Of a stretch of DNA of 64,000 nucleotides, positions 27,562 through 35,062 are shown in pieces (position 1 is the stretch's first letter; each line of letters opens with the position of its first letter). Origin of the DNA: Pontibacter actiniarum. Lineage in GTDB: Bacteria; Bacteroidota; Bacteroidia; Cytophagales; Hymenobacteraceae. The notes beneath the pieces are model-generated. The model was not told the DNA's origin. It searched no databases and saw only the letters and a list, made by a program, of their open reading frames with translations. The position numbers and the translations under genes are program-made. The stretch covers positions 4,216,001-4,280,000 of the forward strand of contig NZ_CP021235.1 of assembly GCF_003585765.1 (NCBI RefSeq), read 5' to 3'.

Positions 27562-28104
27562 GTGGACAAGACAGGAGAGGGCGGTGTTGTAATAACCAAG
27601 CTGGACGACTTGCTTAACTGGGCGCGGCTGACTTCGCTGTTCCCGATGGGCTTCGGCCTGGCTTGCTGCGCTATTGAGATGATGGGGGCCTACGCGTCGG
27701 GCTATGACCTGGACCGGTTCGGCATTATTCCCAGGGCTTCTCCAAGGCAGTCGGATGTGATGATCGTGGCGGGTACGGTTACCTTTAAGATGGCCGACCG
27801 CGTGCGCCGCCTGTACGAGCAGATGCCGGAGCCGCGCTATGTCATCTCGATGGGCAGCTGCTCTAACTGCGGCGGACCGTACTGGGAGCACGGCTACCAT
27901 GTGGTGAAAGGGGTGGACAGGATTATACCGGTGGATGTGTATGTGCCGGGTTGCCCGCCAAGGCCGGAGGCGCTGATCGGTGGCTTTTTGCAGCTGCAGG
28001 AGATCATCCGGAAGGAGACGGTGCGTGCACCGAGGGCTGTACAGCAGATCATGGCCAAACGCGCGCAACAGGGGCAACCTGTGGCAGATGCTGACAAAGC
28101 TTAA
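27562..28104 (+). CDS. nuoB: NADH-quinone oxidoreductase subunit B
   Basis: This is the peripheral-arm subunit of complex I that holds the terminal N2 [4Fe-4S] cluster next to the quinone site. It has 180 residues. The cluster cysteines are visible in [10 protein letters not shown] (tandem Cys), GSCSNCGG and PGCPPRPE. The GTG at 27562 is the start that fits the family. The upstream 35 bp are a repeat. A bidirectional terminator follows, so nuoA-nuoB form a closed unit and nuoC is transcribed separately. Confidence 0.96.
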   Translation: MDKTGEGGVVITKLDDLLNWARLTSLFPMGFGLACCAIEMMGAYASGYDLDRFGIIPRASPRQSDVMIVAGTVTFKMADRVRRLYEQMPEPRYVISMGSCSNCGGPYWEHGYHVVKGVDRIIPVDVYVPGCPPRPEALIGGFLQLQEIIRKETVRAPRAVQQIMAKRAQQGQPVADADKA

Positions 28105-28121
28105 TCGCAACTCATACTTGT

Positions 28122-28158
28122 AAAAAGGCCTGTGGTTTATCTAACCACAGGCCTTTTT
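28122..28158. terminator. Bidirectional terminator between nuoB and the hybrid kinase
   Basis: A 16-bp perfect stem (28122-28137 with 28143-28158) has a 5-nt loop with five A and five T at its ends. It serves both convergent genes. Confidence 0.9.
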
Positions 28159-28160
28159 GC

Positions 28161-31100
28161 TTAAAGTGCCAGATCCTCGGGGGCTGACGTAGGCTGCACA
28201 GCTGTTCTGGCGTATTCCTTCAGGTATATCTTAAGAGTGGTGCCTTGTGCCAGCCGACTCTCCACCTCCAGGCTGCCACCGTTTCGCTCCACCATGTTTT
28301 TTACCAGGTACAGCCCCAGGCCGTTGCCCTCTGCAGCTTTTGTAAAGCGTTTAAACGGCTTAAACAGGTGGTGCCCGTAGCGCTCCAGATCAATGCCGAT
28401 GCCGTTGTCCGATACCCGTAGCAGTACCGTGTCGTGGTCGCGCTCGGTGTGCAGGTGGATAATAGGCGGCCTGGTGGGCGATTTATACTTGAGCGCGTTC
28501 TGCACCACGTTCCGGATGATGCTGACCAGGTAAGCCTCTATGTAAACAATAGACTCCGCTTCGTAGAAATCGGCGGCCAATTGCCCGTTCTGTGCCTGTA
28601 GCTCTTCTGCAAACTCTTCCTGTAACTCCCGAAACAGCTCCTCAAACTTAATCTCGTGGGTGCCGCGGTCGCCTTTTGCCTGAAACTGCACAATGCTCAG
28701 CAAACCGGTAACTGTCAGGTCCAGCTTCTTCACAGAAGTCTCAATCCTGGAGATGCTTGCCCGCTGCATTGCCGGGTCCGACTCCCGCTGGTGGAGCTCC
28801 AGTAAACTTTTTAGGTTGTTGATGGGAGACTTTAGGTCGTGTGCTGCAATGTTCACGAAGTTATCCAGCGTTTCGTTAACCTTCATCAGCGCCGTGTTGC
28901 GGCTTGCTGTCTCCTCCAGCGTATGCTCCAGGCTGCTTTTGGCTTTCTTACGGAAGGTGATGTCGGTGAGAAGAAAGGCGGTTCCTTCGGCAAGCGGGTG
29001 GATGCGTACCTCCAGCCAGCGGTTCCTTCCTTTCTCCAGAAACTCAAATGTACGCGTCAGCTCATCCTTCTGCGAAAGGGCGATTCGTGCCTTAAGGGCT
29101 TTAAACACGCTCGTTGGCACCACATTCTCCAGCAGTTGGCCGTTTACGTGCGCCCCCTCTTTGCCCAGAAGGCGTAGCACCCGGGCATTTGTGAAGGTAA
29201 AGCGCAAGTGGTGGTCGAGCACCGCAAAGCCTTCGGCCATACTTGTAACTACCGCCGTCAGTTTGCTCCGCAGCTGGGCAAGCTCTAGGTTCGCCTTTAC
29301 GCGCGCCTTTAGCTCGCGTGTCTTAAACGGTTTCACCAGGTAGTCGTCAGCCCCGTGCTCCATTCCCTCGGCACGTGCCTCCTCGCCAGCCCTGGCAGAC
29401 AGCAGCATTACAGGCTGTAGCCTTGTGCGCTCATCAGACCTGATCTGTTCCAGCAGTTCAAAGCCGTCCACCTCCGGCATCATGACGTCCGAAATAACAA
29501 GCGCCGGATGGCTCTGCAGAATAAGCTTCCAGGCAGCGGCACCGTTAGCGGCTGTTTGCACCCGGTAGTCCTGCCCAAGCACCCGCTTCAGGTAATGCAG
29601 CATGTCCTCGTTATCGTCCACCACCAGTATCAGCGGGTGCTCCGGAGCGTCTTCTGCCTCCGGTGCATACCGGACGTTGGCCGTGTCAGATGCTGCGCTG
29701 TATTGGTACGTAAGGCCAGCGCCTGCCCCAAAGCTACTCCCATAGTTACCGGGGGCTTGTGGTTGAGGCTGGCTGTCAGCGGCTGCAGCTGTGGAAGGGG
29801 CCAGCAAAGCAGCGGGCAAGTGGCTTTTGCCTGTTGGGATCGTAACTGTAAAGGTTGTGCCTTCGCCTAGGGCACTGGCTACACGTACGGTGCCTCCGTG
29901 CAGTTTTACCAGCTCCTGCACCAGTGCCAGGCCAATGCCGGAGCCCTCGTGCGAGCGCCCATGGGTACCCGCTATGCGGTGGAAACGTGAGAAAAGCCTG
30001 GGTACTTCTTCGGCAGGAACACCTACGCCGGTATCAGCCACCGTTAAAATCACCTGCTCGTTCTGCTGCTGCAGGGTTAGGCTTATCTGGCCCTTGAAGG
30101 TAAACTTAAGTGCGTTGGAGAGTAGGTTAAAGATGATGCCCTCCCACATATCCGCATCCAGGTACACGGGCGCTGTAACAGGTGTGAGGTTCACGTGAAA
30201 GACCAGGCCCGCCGACTCAATAGCCGAACGGAAGTAGGAGCTCAGGTCGCGTGTTACCTGTGCAATCTCCACCGGCTGAAACTGTGCCTTAAGGCGACCG
30301 GCCTCTGCCTGTGCATAGCTGAGCAGGTTGTTTACCAGCTTTAGCAGGCGCTTGCCGTTGCGCTCTACCATCACCAGCTGCTCCTGCGCCTCCTGAGGCA
30401 AACCCGACTCGATTAAATCGCCTAGCGGGCCCAGCATCAGGGTAAGCGGCGTGCGGAACTCGTGGCTGATATTCTGGAAGAAGTCGGTTTTGGCTTTGTC
30501 CAGGGCGGCTAAGGCCTCGGTCCGTCTTCGTTCTTCCTCGTAAGCCTTGGCGTTGGCAATGGTCCGCCCGATGTGGTTAGCCACCAGAGTATAGAAGGAA
30601 CTGTACGCTTCGTCTACCTGCCTGCGCGGGCTAATGCCTGCCACCAGTATGGCATAGGGTAAGCTGGTGGCGTTTTGCCCTACTTTGGTAATAGGTAGCA
30701 CCATGGCCTGCTTTAGCGGCTCAGGCCAGGCACCGGCAGTTAGTGTGCCCAGCCGCTCCTGTAGGTCTGTCACCAGCACTGGCGCACCTGCTTTTGTAGC
30801 CTGCGCCAAAGGCCAGGGGCAGGCGGCGTCATCCTCTTGCAGGTCTACAACTTCCGGGCTTTCTTTCTTTCCGGCTGTTATTCCTGTGATGCCTGCCAGG
30901 GTCGCTTTTTCACCGGTTTCGTCCAGCAGGTAAACCAGCGCAAACGGAACATCCTCGGGGTTGGTGGCCAGCGAATCGCTCACGGCCTGGCAGGCAGCGG
31001 CTGGCTCCCGCATCTGGGTGCTGTAGGAGGATAAGTGGCTCAGCATGGCCAGTCGCCGCCGGCTCACCACATCGCTGGTGGTTTCGATGGCAGTGGCGTA

Positions 31101-31547
31101 AATGCCCGCTACATCGCCTTCTTCGTTATAAATAGGGCTGTGGGAGAAGGTAAAGTACGCCTCTTCTATAAACCCGCTCCTGTTTGGCAGCACCAGCTGG
31201 TCTTTGAAGTAAGTTGTTTCACCGGCCTTTACCTGGTCAAAGATTGGCGTCAGAAAATCCCACATCTCGCTCCACCACGGGTACGCCGGCTCGCCAAGGG
31301 CGCCCGGGTGTTTCGTTTGCATAATGGTGGCGTACCCATCGTTATAGAAGTGGATCAACTCCGGCCCCCAATGGATCATCATCGGGATTTTAGAGGACAG
31401 CATAATGTTGACAGCCGTGCGCAGGCTTTGTGGCCACTCCGCTACAGGCCCAAGCGGCGTCTTCTCCCAAGCCAGCTGCCTGATTAGGTCGCCCATCTCG
31501 CCACCACCTCTGAAATATGTTTTTGTGCTTTTACTTTCTGATTCCAT
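28161..31547 (-). CDS. Hybrid sensor histidine kinase with two kinase modules and one receiver
   Basis: This is a 1128-residue soluble sensor with no membrane helix. Order: PAS-like (about 20-160), GAF (about 175-340), HisKA with the phospho-His in NISHEFRTPL (near 366), HATPase (N-box NLLSNALKF, G-boxes DTGVGV and GSGIGLAL), and a receiver (VVDDNED and phospho-Asp in ISDVMMPEVDG, about 625-740). Then come a second PAS (about 755-860), a second HisKA with AAHDLKSPI (near 905) and a second HATPase (DNGIGIDL, GNGLGLYL). It has no output domain. It stands in reverse orientation between nuoB and nuoC with no visible partner regulator. Confidence 0.92.
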   Translation of the reverse strand: MESESKSTKTYFRGGGEMGDLIRQLAWEKTPLGPVAEWPQSLRTAVNIMLSSKIPMMIHWGPELIHFYNDGYATIMQTKHPGALGEPAYPWWSEMWDFLTPIFDQVKAGETTYFKDQLVLPNRSGFIEEAYFTFSHSPIYNEEGDVAGIYATAIETTSDVVSRRRLAMLSHLSSYSTQMREPAAACQAVSDSLATNPEDVPFALVYLLDETGEKATLAGITGITAGKKESPEVVDLQEDDAACPWPLAQATKAGAPVLVTDLQERLGTLTAGAWPEPLKQAMVLPITKVGQNATSLPYAILVAGISPRRQVDEAYSSFYTLVANHIGRTIANAKAYEEERRRTEALAALDKAKTDFFQNISHEFRTPLTLMLGPLGDLIESGLPQEAQEQLVMVERNGKRLLKLVNNLLSYAQAEAGRLKAQFQPVEIAQVTRDLSSYFRSAIESAGLVFHVNLTPVTAPVYLDADMWEGIIFNLLSNALKFTFKGQISLTLQQQNEQVILTVADTGVGVPAEEVPRLFSRFHRIAGTHGRSHEGSGIGLALVQELVKLHGGTVRVASALGEGTTFTVTIPTGKSHLPAALLAPSTAAAADSQPQPQAPGNYGSSFGAGAGLTYQYSAASDTANVRYAPEAEDAPEHPLILVVDDNEDMLHYLKRVLGQDYRVQTAANGAAAWKLILQSHPALVISDVMMPEVDGFELLEQIRSDERTRLQPVMLLSARAGEEARAEGMEHGADDYLVKPFKTRELKARVKANLELAQLRSKLTAVVTSMAEGFAVLDHHLRFTFTNARVLRLLGKEGAHVNGQLLENVVPTSVFKALKARIALSQKDELTRTFEFLEKGRNRWLEVRIHPLAEGTAFLLTDITFRKKAKSSLEHTLEETASRNTALMKVNETLDNFVNIAAHDLKSPINNLKSLLELHQRESDPAMQRASISRIETSVKKLDLTVTGLLSIVQFQAKGDRGTHEIKFEELFRELQEEFAEELQAQNGQLAADFYEAESIVYIEAYLVSIIRNVVQNALKYKSPTRPPIIHLHTERDHDTVLLRVSDNGIGIDLERYGHHLFKPFKRFTKAAEGNGLGLYLVKNMVERNGGSLEVESRLAQGTTLKIYLKEYARTAVQPTSAPEDLAL

Positions 31548-31755
31548 TGTTTATTGAGGTAAGGAGACAGGCTTGGTTCTGCGAAACCGGGCTCTTCCGC
31601 CGCTACTGCTACTGGGGTTTAGGGCTTATTGTTCTCTTCTGATTGATAATCTTGAAATTAGTGTTTTCCTAAAAGAAAGAAAAGCTTTGCTAAGGGAGAA
31701 CCGGTAAAGTGCCGGGCAGGCCTCGGTGCAGTGCCTGTACTTTAGAATTTCTGCG

Positions 31756-31763
31756 TATTTTTG
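31756..31763 (+). promoter_or_regulatory. -7 box for nuoC
   Basis: TATTTTTG fits TANNTTTG, about 70 nt before the nuoC GTG. It would give nuoC a promoter of its own inside the 288-bp divergent gap (31548-31835). Confidence 0.4.
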
Positions 31764-31835
31764 GGTGATAGTTAAAAGGGGCTGCAGGCCAGGGCGAATG
31801 CCCTTCGGCTGGCGGCCTGATAAAAAGGATAGCGC

Positions 31836-32432
31836 GTGGTTTTCGAAGAAGTAAGAGATTTGCTGGTACAGCTGTTTGGGGCAGAGCTGATACAGGCAGA
31901 AAAGGCCGATAGTTTGCAACCGTACCTGGTGATAGCGCCGGAGCGCCTGGCAGAGGTGTGCCTGGAACTGCACGACAACGAACAGACCTACTTTGACTTC
32001 CTCTCCTGCGTTACAGGCTTGGATAACGGGCCGGAAGCTGGCACGATGGAGGTTGCCTATAACCTGTACTCCATTCCTTACGACCACCACCTGACGCTGA
32101 AAGTACAGGTGCCGCGCAACAGTACGGCAGACCAACCCATGCCGCAAGTACCTACCGTCAGCCACATCTGGCGCACCGCCGACTGGCATGAGCGCGAGGT
32201 GTTCGACATGTTAGGGATCTACTTTACAAACCACCCCGATATGCGCCGCATCCTCTGCGCCGCCGACTGGGAGGGCCACCCGCTTCGCAAAGACTACGAG
32301 CTGCAGGAGTACTACCACGGCATTAAAGTACCCTTCGATCAGCATAACGAACTGAATGGTTTTAAAGGAGAGCCGCAGTGGATAGTAGGGCAGCCAACGC
32401 CTTTCTCGGACAAGCGCGAGAAGCCGGAGTAA
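31836..32432 (+). CDS. nuoC: NADH-quinone oxidoreductase subunit C
   Basis: This is the 30-kDa-type peripheral subunit of complex I, 198 residues long. The conserved signature appears as WRTADWHEREVFDMLGI followed by HPDMRRILCAADWEGHPLRKDY. It is not fused to NuoD, unlike in E. coli. It starts at GTG 31836, with AAAAAGGAT 8-16 nt upstream. It is separated from nuoB by a 3.4-kb reverse-strand kinase gene and from nuoD by about 4.4 kb. It must therefore be transcribed on its own. Confidence 0.95.
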   Translation: MVFEEVRDLLVQLFGAELIQAEKADSLQPYLVIAPERLAEVCLELHDNEQTYFDFLSCVTGLDNGPEAGTMEVAYNLYSIPYDHHLTLKVQVPRNSTADQPMPQVPTVSHIWRTADWHEREVFDMLGIYFTNHPDMRRILCAADWEGHPLRKDYELQEYYHGIKVPFDQHNELNGFKGEPQWIVGQPTPFSDKREKPE

Positions 32433-32439
32433 GGTAGTG

Positions 32440-32880
32440 GTTGTTCTGGCAGAGCTGCCCTATTATGATACATTCTTGGCGCAAGGACCCACTTGTGTCT
32501 CAGGCTGCCTCTGTTTATACTTGAATACCTCTGCTGGCGCACGTCTTCAGGCTTGTGTCTTATCATAGTGTCAAGTCAGTAACTCGACTGGCTAGCAAAG
32601 CCATATTTATCTATCTGCTGCTATACTTTTTGCAGTCATGCTTTTGTCACTCTCTTCTGGCGCAAGCGTCCGCTTGTGCCTTCGACTGCCTCTGCTAGCT
32701 GTGTTTTTACTTTCATAGTCATTGCTTTTGCCCCTGCTGGCGCGAGTTTTTAACTCGTGTCTTACCATGATGTTGAGTTTGTAACTCAACTGGCTCACAG
32801 AGCCAAACCTGCTATAGTGTTGGCTACACTTGTTTGGCTGCTGTTTTCTGCATCTTCAACCAAGCTACCTTTTCTACCCA
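32440..32880 (-). repeat. Composite palindromic repeat, cluster 2 (reverse orientation)
   Basis: This occupies the 541-bp gene-free gap 32433-32973. Read on the minus strand it contains the shared flank (32805-32880), GGCTCTGTGAGCC (32792-32804), a GTTGAGTTACAAACTCAAC stem (32772-32790), a CGAGTTAAAAACTCG stem (32739-32761) and the AAGCGGACGCTT palindrome (32659-32680). A second, diverged copy of the three-stem unit follows (32535-32602), then a diverged palindrome (32477-32499). Confidence 0.8.
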
Positions 32881-32920
32881 GGAAGGGCAGGGATAGCTGG
32901 ACCTGGTGCTGCGACAAAAC

Positions 32921-32958
32921 AAGAGAAGCCGCCGGTTGTACTTCCGGCGGCTTCTCTT
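32921..32958 (-). terminator. Terminator of the prohibitin gene
   Basis: A 15-bp perfect stem (32921-32935 with 32944-32958) has an 8-nt loop. It lies 16 bp past the stop of the SPFH gene on the minus strand, and TTGTTTTGT follows. Confidence 0.75.
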
Positions 32959-32973
32959 TATATGTGGCTATGC

Positions 32974-33774
32974 TTACTGCACGTTTTTGAAGAACGTGGG
33001 GGAGTTGCCGTAGAGCGGGGTTTTGCCGTCCCACTTTTCAATAAACTGTTGCTGGATGAGCAGAGGCGTGAGGGTGCGCTGGCGCAGTTCGTTGGCACGG
33101 GCTTCGGCCTCGGCTTCCACTATTTTTTTGCGGGCCTGTGCCTCGGCCACTTTCAGCTCATTTTCTACCTGCAGGGCCTGCTGTACGGCACGGTTCTTCA
33201 GGTTTACGGCACGCACGATCTCATCCGGGTACTGCAGTCCGCTGGTCATTTGCTCCAGCTCGAAGCCCTCTTTGCGCAGGGCTTTGTCTAAAGCGATCTG
33301 TACCTTATCCTCAAAAGTCTGGCGGTTCGAGATGATGCTGTCGGTGGTGTAGAGGTTAAACTGGATACGGAAAGCATCGCGGGTGTAGTTAAACAGCGTG
33401 GTTTTGGTGATCAACTCAATGTCCTTGCGGTACTTGCTGAAGATGCGCGGGCTCTCGCCGGGGCTCACCCGGAAGGAGATGGTTGGGTCTACCGTGAAAA
33501 CGGAGCCGTCTTTGGCGTTTACCGTAAAGGCAGGGTAATCCACTGTCTGCACAAAGGTCGGAAACTGGAAGACCTCCTCGGTAAAAGGGTTGTACCACAC
33601 GCGGCCGGTTACCAGGTTCACGTCCTGCACGCCTTTGTCGGTGCCGTAGAGCTTTACCAATATCCCCTCATGGCCTGCATCAATGCGGGTGCAGGATTTC
33701 ATGGCGGTGATGGAGAAAACAAGTATAAGGATGAAACTGAGGCTCCAGGTGAGGAGCTGGCGGGCGTTGTTCAT
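32974..33774 (-). CDS. Prohibitin/SPFH (band 7) family membrane protein
   Basis: This is a 266-residue protein with one N-terminal helix (about 8-26) and an SPFH domain (about 30-200), followed by a charged coiled coil rich in Ala, Glu and Lys (about 195-235, VENELKVAEAQARKKIVEAEAEAR). A Cys after the helix (MKSC) is not a standard lipobox. Prohibitins form ring-like scaffolds in membranes that influence proteases and membrane organisation. The gene lies 2 bp downstream of a small two-helix membrane protein gene, so the two are coupled. Confidence 0.88.
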   Translation of the reverse strand: MNNARQLLTWSLSFILILVFSITAMKSCTRIDAGHEGILVKLYGTDKGVQDVNLVTGRVWYNPFTEEVFQFPTFVQTVDYPAFTVNAKDGSVFTVDPTISFRVSPGESPRIFSKYRKDIELITKTTLFNYTRDAFRIQFNLYTTDSIISNRQTFEDKVQIALDKALRKEGFELEQMTSGLQYPDEIVRAVNLKNRAVQQALQVENELKVAEAQARKKIVEAEAEARANELRQRTLTPLLIQQQFIEKWDGKTPLYGNSPTFFKNVQ

Positions 33775-33776
33775 GG

Positions 33777-33965
33777 TTAGGCTCTAAGTTTGTTAAGGGA
33801 AAATCGGATGACGAAGAAGTTGGCTACCACCAGCACTAGCAGCAGCCCTAGGCCAATGCCTACCTGGAGGTCGGACGGCTGCCGCACCAACGAGGCTATC
33901 TCGGTAAAAGTCAGGACGTCGACCAGTAGCAGCAGGCCAAGCAGGAGGATATAAGCGAATTTCAT
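33777..33965 (-). CDS. Small two-helix membrane protein
   Basis: This is a 62-residue protein with two hydrophobic helices (about 3-21 and 35-55) joined by a short polar loop (ASLVRQPSDLQV). It ends in a basic tail (RFSLNKLRA), which suggests the C-terminus is in the cytosol. I do not recognise a family. The stop lies 2 bp before the prohibitin start, so the pair is almost certainly one operon, and the protein may be a partner of the SPFH scaffold. It is first in its operon. Confidence 0.7.
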   Translation of the reverse strand: MKFAYILLLGLLLLVDVLTFTEIASLVRQPSDLQVGIGLGLLLVLVVANFFVIRFSLNKLRA

Positions 33966-34085
33966 GGAAGTATTTTATAAAGACAATATAGTAAAAACCT
34001 TTTGTGTTTATACTTCCTTAGAGGCAATTGCTTTGTAAAAGTATGTGTGTCGGCTCTTTAGGTTTTACAGCGCACCCTTACCTGG

Positions 34086-34325
34086 CTAACTCCCTTTTGC
34101 CAGGCCCACTCCCGCACCCGACTCCAGCCGCAAAGTATAAAACCCGTGTATACAGCCGATTAACTGATCACCCAGCACCGCCCCGAAGGCGCAGTGGTCT
34201 TTGCTCTCCAAGATTTCCTGCAGCCATACTCTTGTTTCTGCTGATGCTTGGTAGCCCAGTTGGGAAGAGAGGTTGGCGATGGCCTCGGCATCGTGAAGGG
34301 TGAGTGTTCTGAGGTGCAGGTTCAT
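34086..34325 (-). pseudogene. Truncated GNAT acetyltransferase (N-terminal part only)
   Basis: From an ATG at 34325 the frame encodes about 79 residues that match the first half of a GNAT enzyme: MNLHLRTLTLHDAEAIANLS, then GAVLGDQLIGCIHGFYTLRLES. In intact relatives this is followed by the acetyl-CoA-binding V-x-x-x-x-RGxGxG motif. Here it breaks into GAGVGLAKGS and stops. I did not find the missing half in any frame of the next 120 bp. The gene is therefore a remnant. It lies next to paired repeats. Confidence 0.65.
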
Positions 34326-34358
34326 GATTTCGAGAGAAGCTTTCTTTCGCTGGCTTTT

Positions 34359-34428
34359 CGCTAGCGCGAGCTTGCAGCTAGTGCTGTTGTTTCTGGTAGG
34401 AAGTACGAGCTGCAAGCTCGCACTAGCG
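34359..34428. repeat. Inverted repeat pair, GCGAGCTTGCAGCT type, copy 1
   Basis: Arms 34359-34385 and 34402-34428 are near-exact complements, each containing its own small palindrome GAGCTTGCAGCT. A 16-nt loop separates them. The same pair occurs at 34981-35053, on the other side of the small membrane gene. Confidence 0.75.
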
Positions 34429-34446
34429 GGGGCTATAATGCCACCG

Positions 34447-34836
34447 CTAACTGTACTTACTTTTCAAATCAGGTGTAGTAAAGAAGACATAGGCAAAAAG
34501 TACGGCAAAAACTGAATAGACCAGTGCTGCCACCCATAGGTAGCTCAGGCTTGGGTCCTTAAATGTTAGTTTAGCCAACGCGAGGGCACCGATAACAAAG
34601 TGGGCTAGGTTGCCAAGTGCAACAGGTTTGCTGTAAATCCCGCCTATTAGGTTTGCTTTAGCTGTCCAGTTGATCATGGCAAAGCCAAAGTATAATGCGC
34701 CCAACACCTGCAAGATGACGGCAGCAGTTTCAGGCATCCCTAAACTGCTGGAAACTTCCTGAGGCAAAAAAGATAACACCACGCCTGCCATACCCATGGT
34801 AACAGCACTTATGGTCATTAATAGTTTTGTGTTCAT
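34447..34836 (-). CDS. Hypothetical four-helix membrane protein
   Basis: This is a 129-residue protein with about four hydrophobic helices (near 5-25, 38-57, 73-92 and 98-118). The loop WTAKANLIGGIYSKPVALGN between helices 2 and 3 is conserved in small Bacteroidota inner-membrane proteins of unknown function. G+C is lower than in the surrounding core genes. The gene is bracketed by two copies of the same inverted repeat pair (34359-34428 and 34981-35053), as a small mobile or exchangeable segment would be. Confidence 0.7.
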   Translation of the reverse strand: MNTKLLMTISAVTMGMAGVVLSFLPQEVSSSLGMPETAAVILQVLGALYFGFAMINWTAKANLIGGIYSKPVALGNLAHFVIGALALAKLTFKDPSLSYLWVAALVYSVFAVLFAYVFFTTPDLKSKYS

Positions 34837-34907
34837 GGTTTTTTGCGTTAGATGGGTTGTTGCCGGCCCTTTGTGAGGAAGTACAAGCTATAAGCTTGCA
34901 TAAGCCC

Positions 34908-34932
34908 CACTGCCGCTAAACTTGCGGCAGTG
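34908..34932 (-). terminator. Hairpin downstream of the P-loop ATPase gene
   Basis: A 9-bp stem CACTGCCGC (34908-34916 with 34924-34932) has a 7-nt loop. No strong T run follows. Confidence 0.4.
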
Positions 34933-34980
34933 AGGTGTTTAGAGATGCAGGTGCATGGCTTAGTGGGATCCTTTTCTTTC

Positions 34981-35053
34981 GGCTAGCGCGAGCTTGCAGC
35001 TCGTGCTGTTGTTTCTGGGAAGTACGAGCTACAAGCTACAAGCTCGCACTAGC
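34981..35053. repeat. Inverted repeat pair, GCGAGCTTGCAGCT type, copy 2
   Basis: Arm 34981-35007 faces arm 35020-35053. It is the same design as 34359-34428, but the right arm carries a short internal duplication of ACAAGCT. It ends 10 bp before the stop of the ATPase gene. Confidence 0.75.
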
Positions 35054-35062
35054 GGGGGACTT

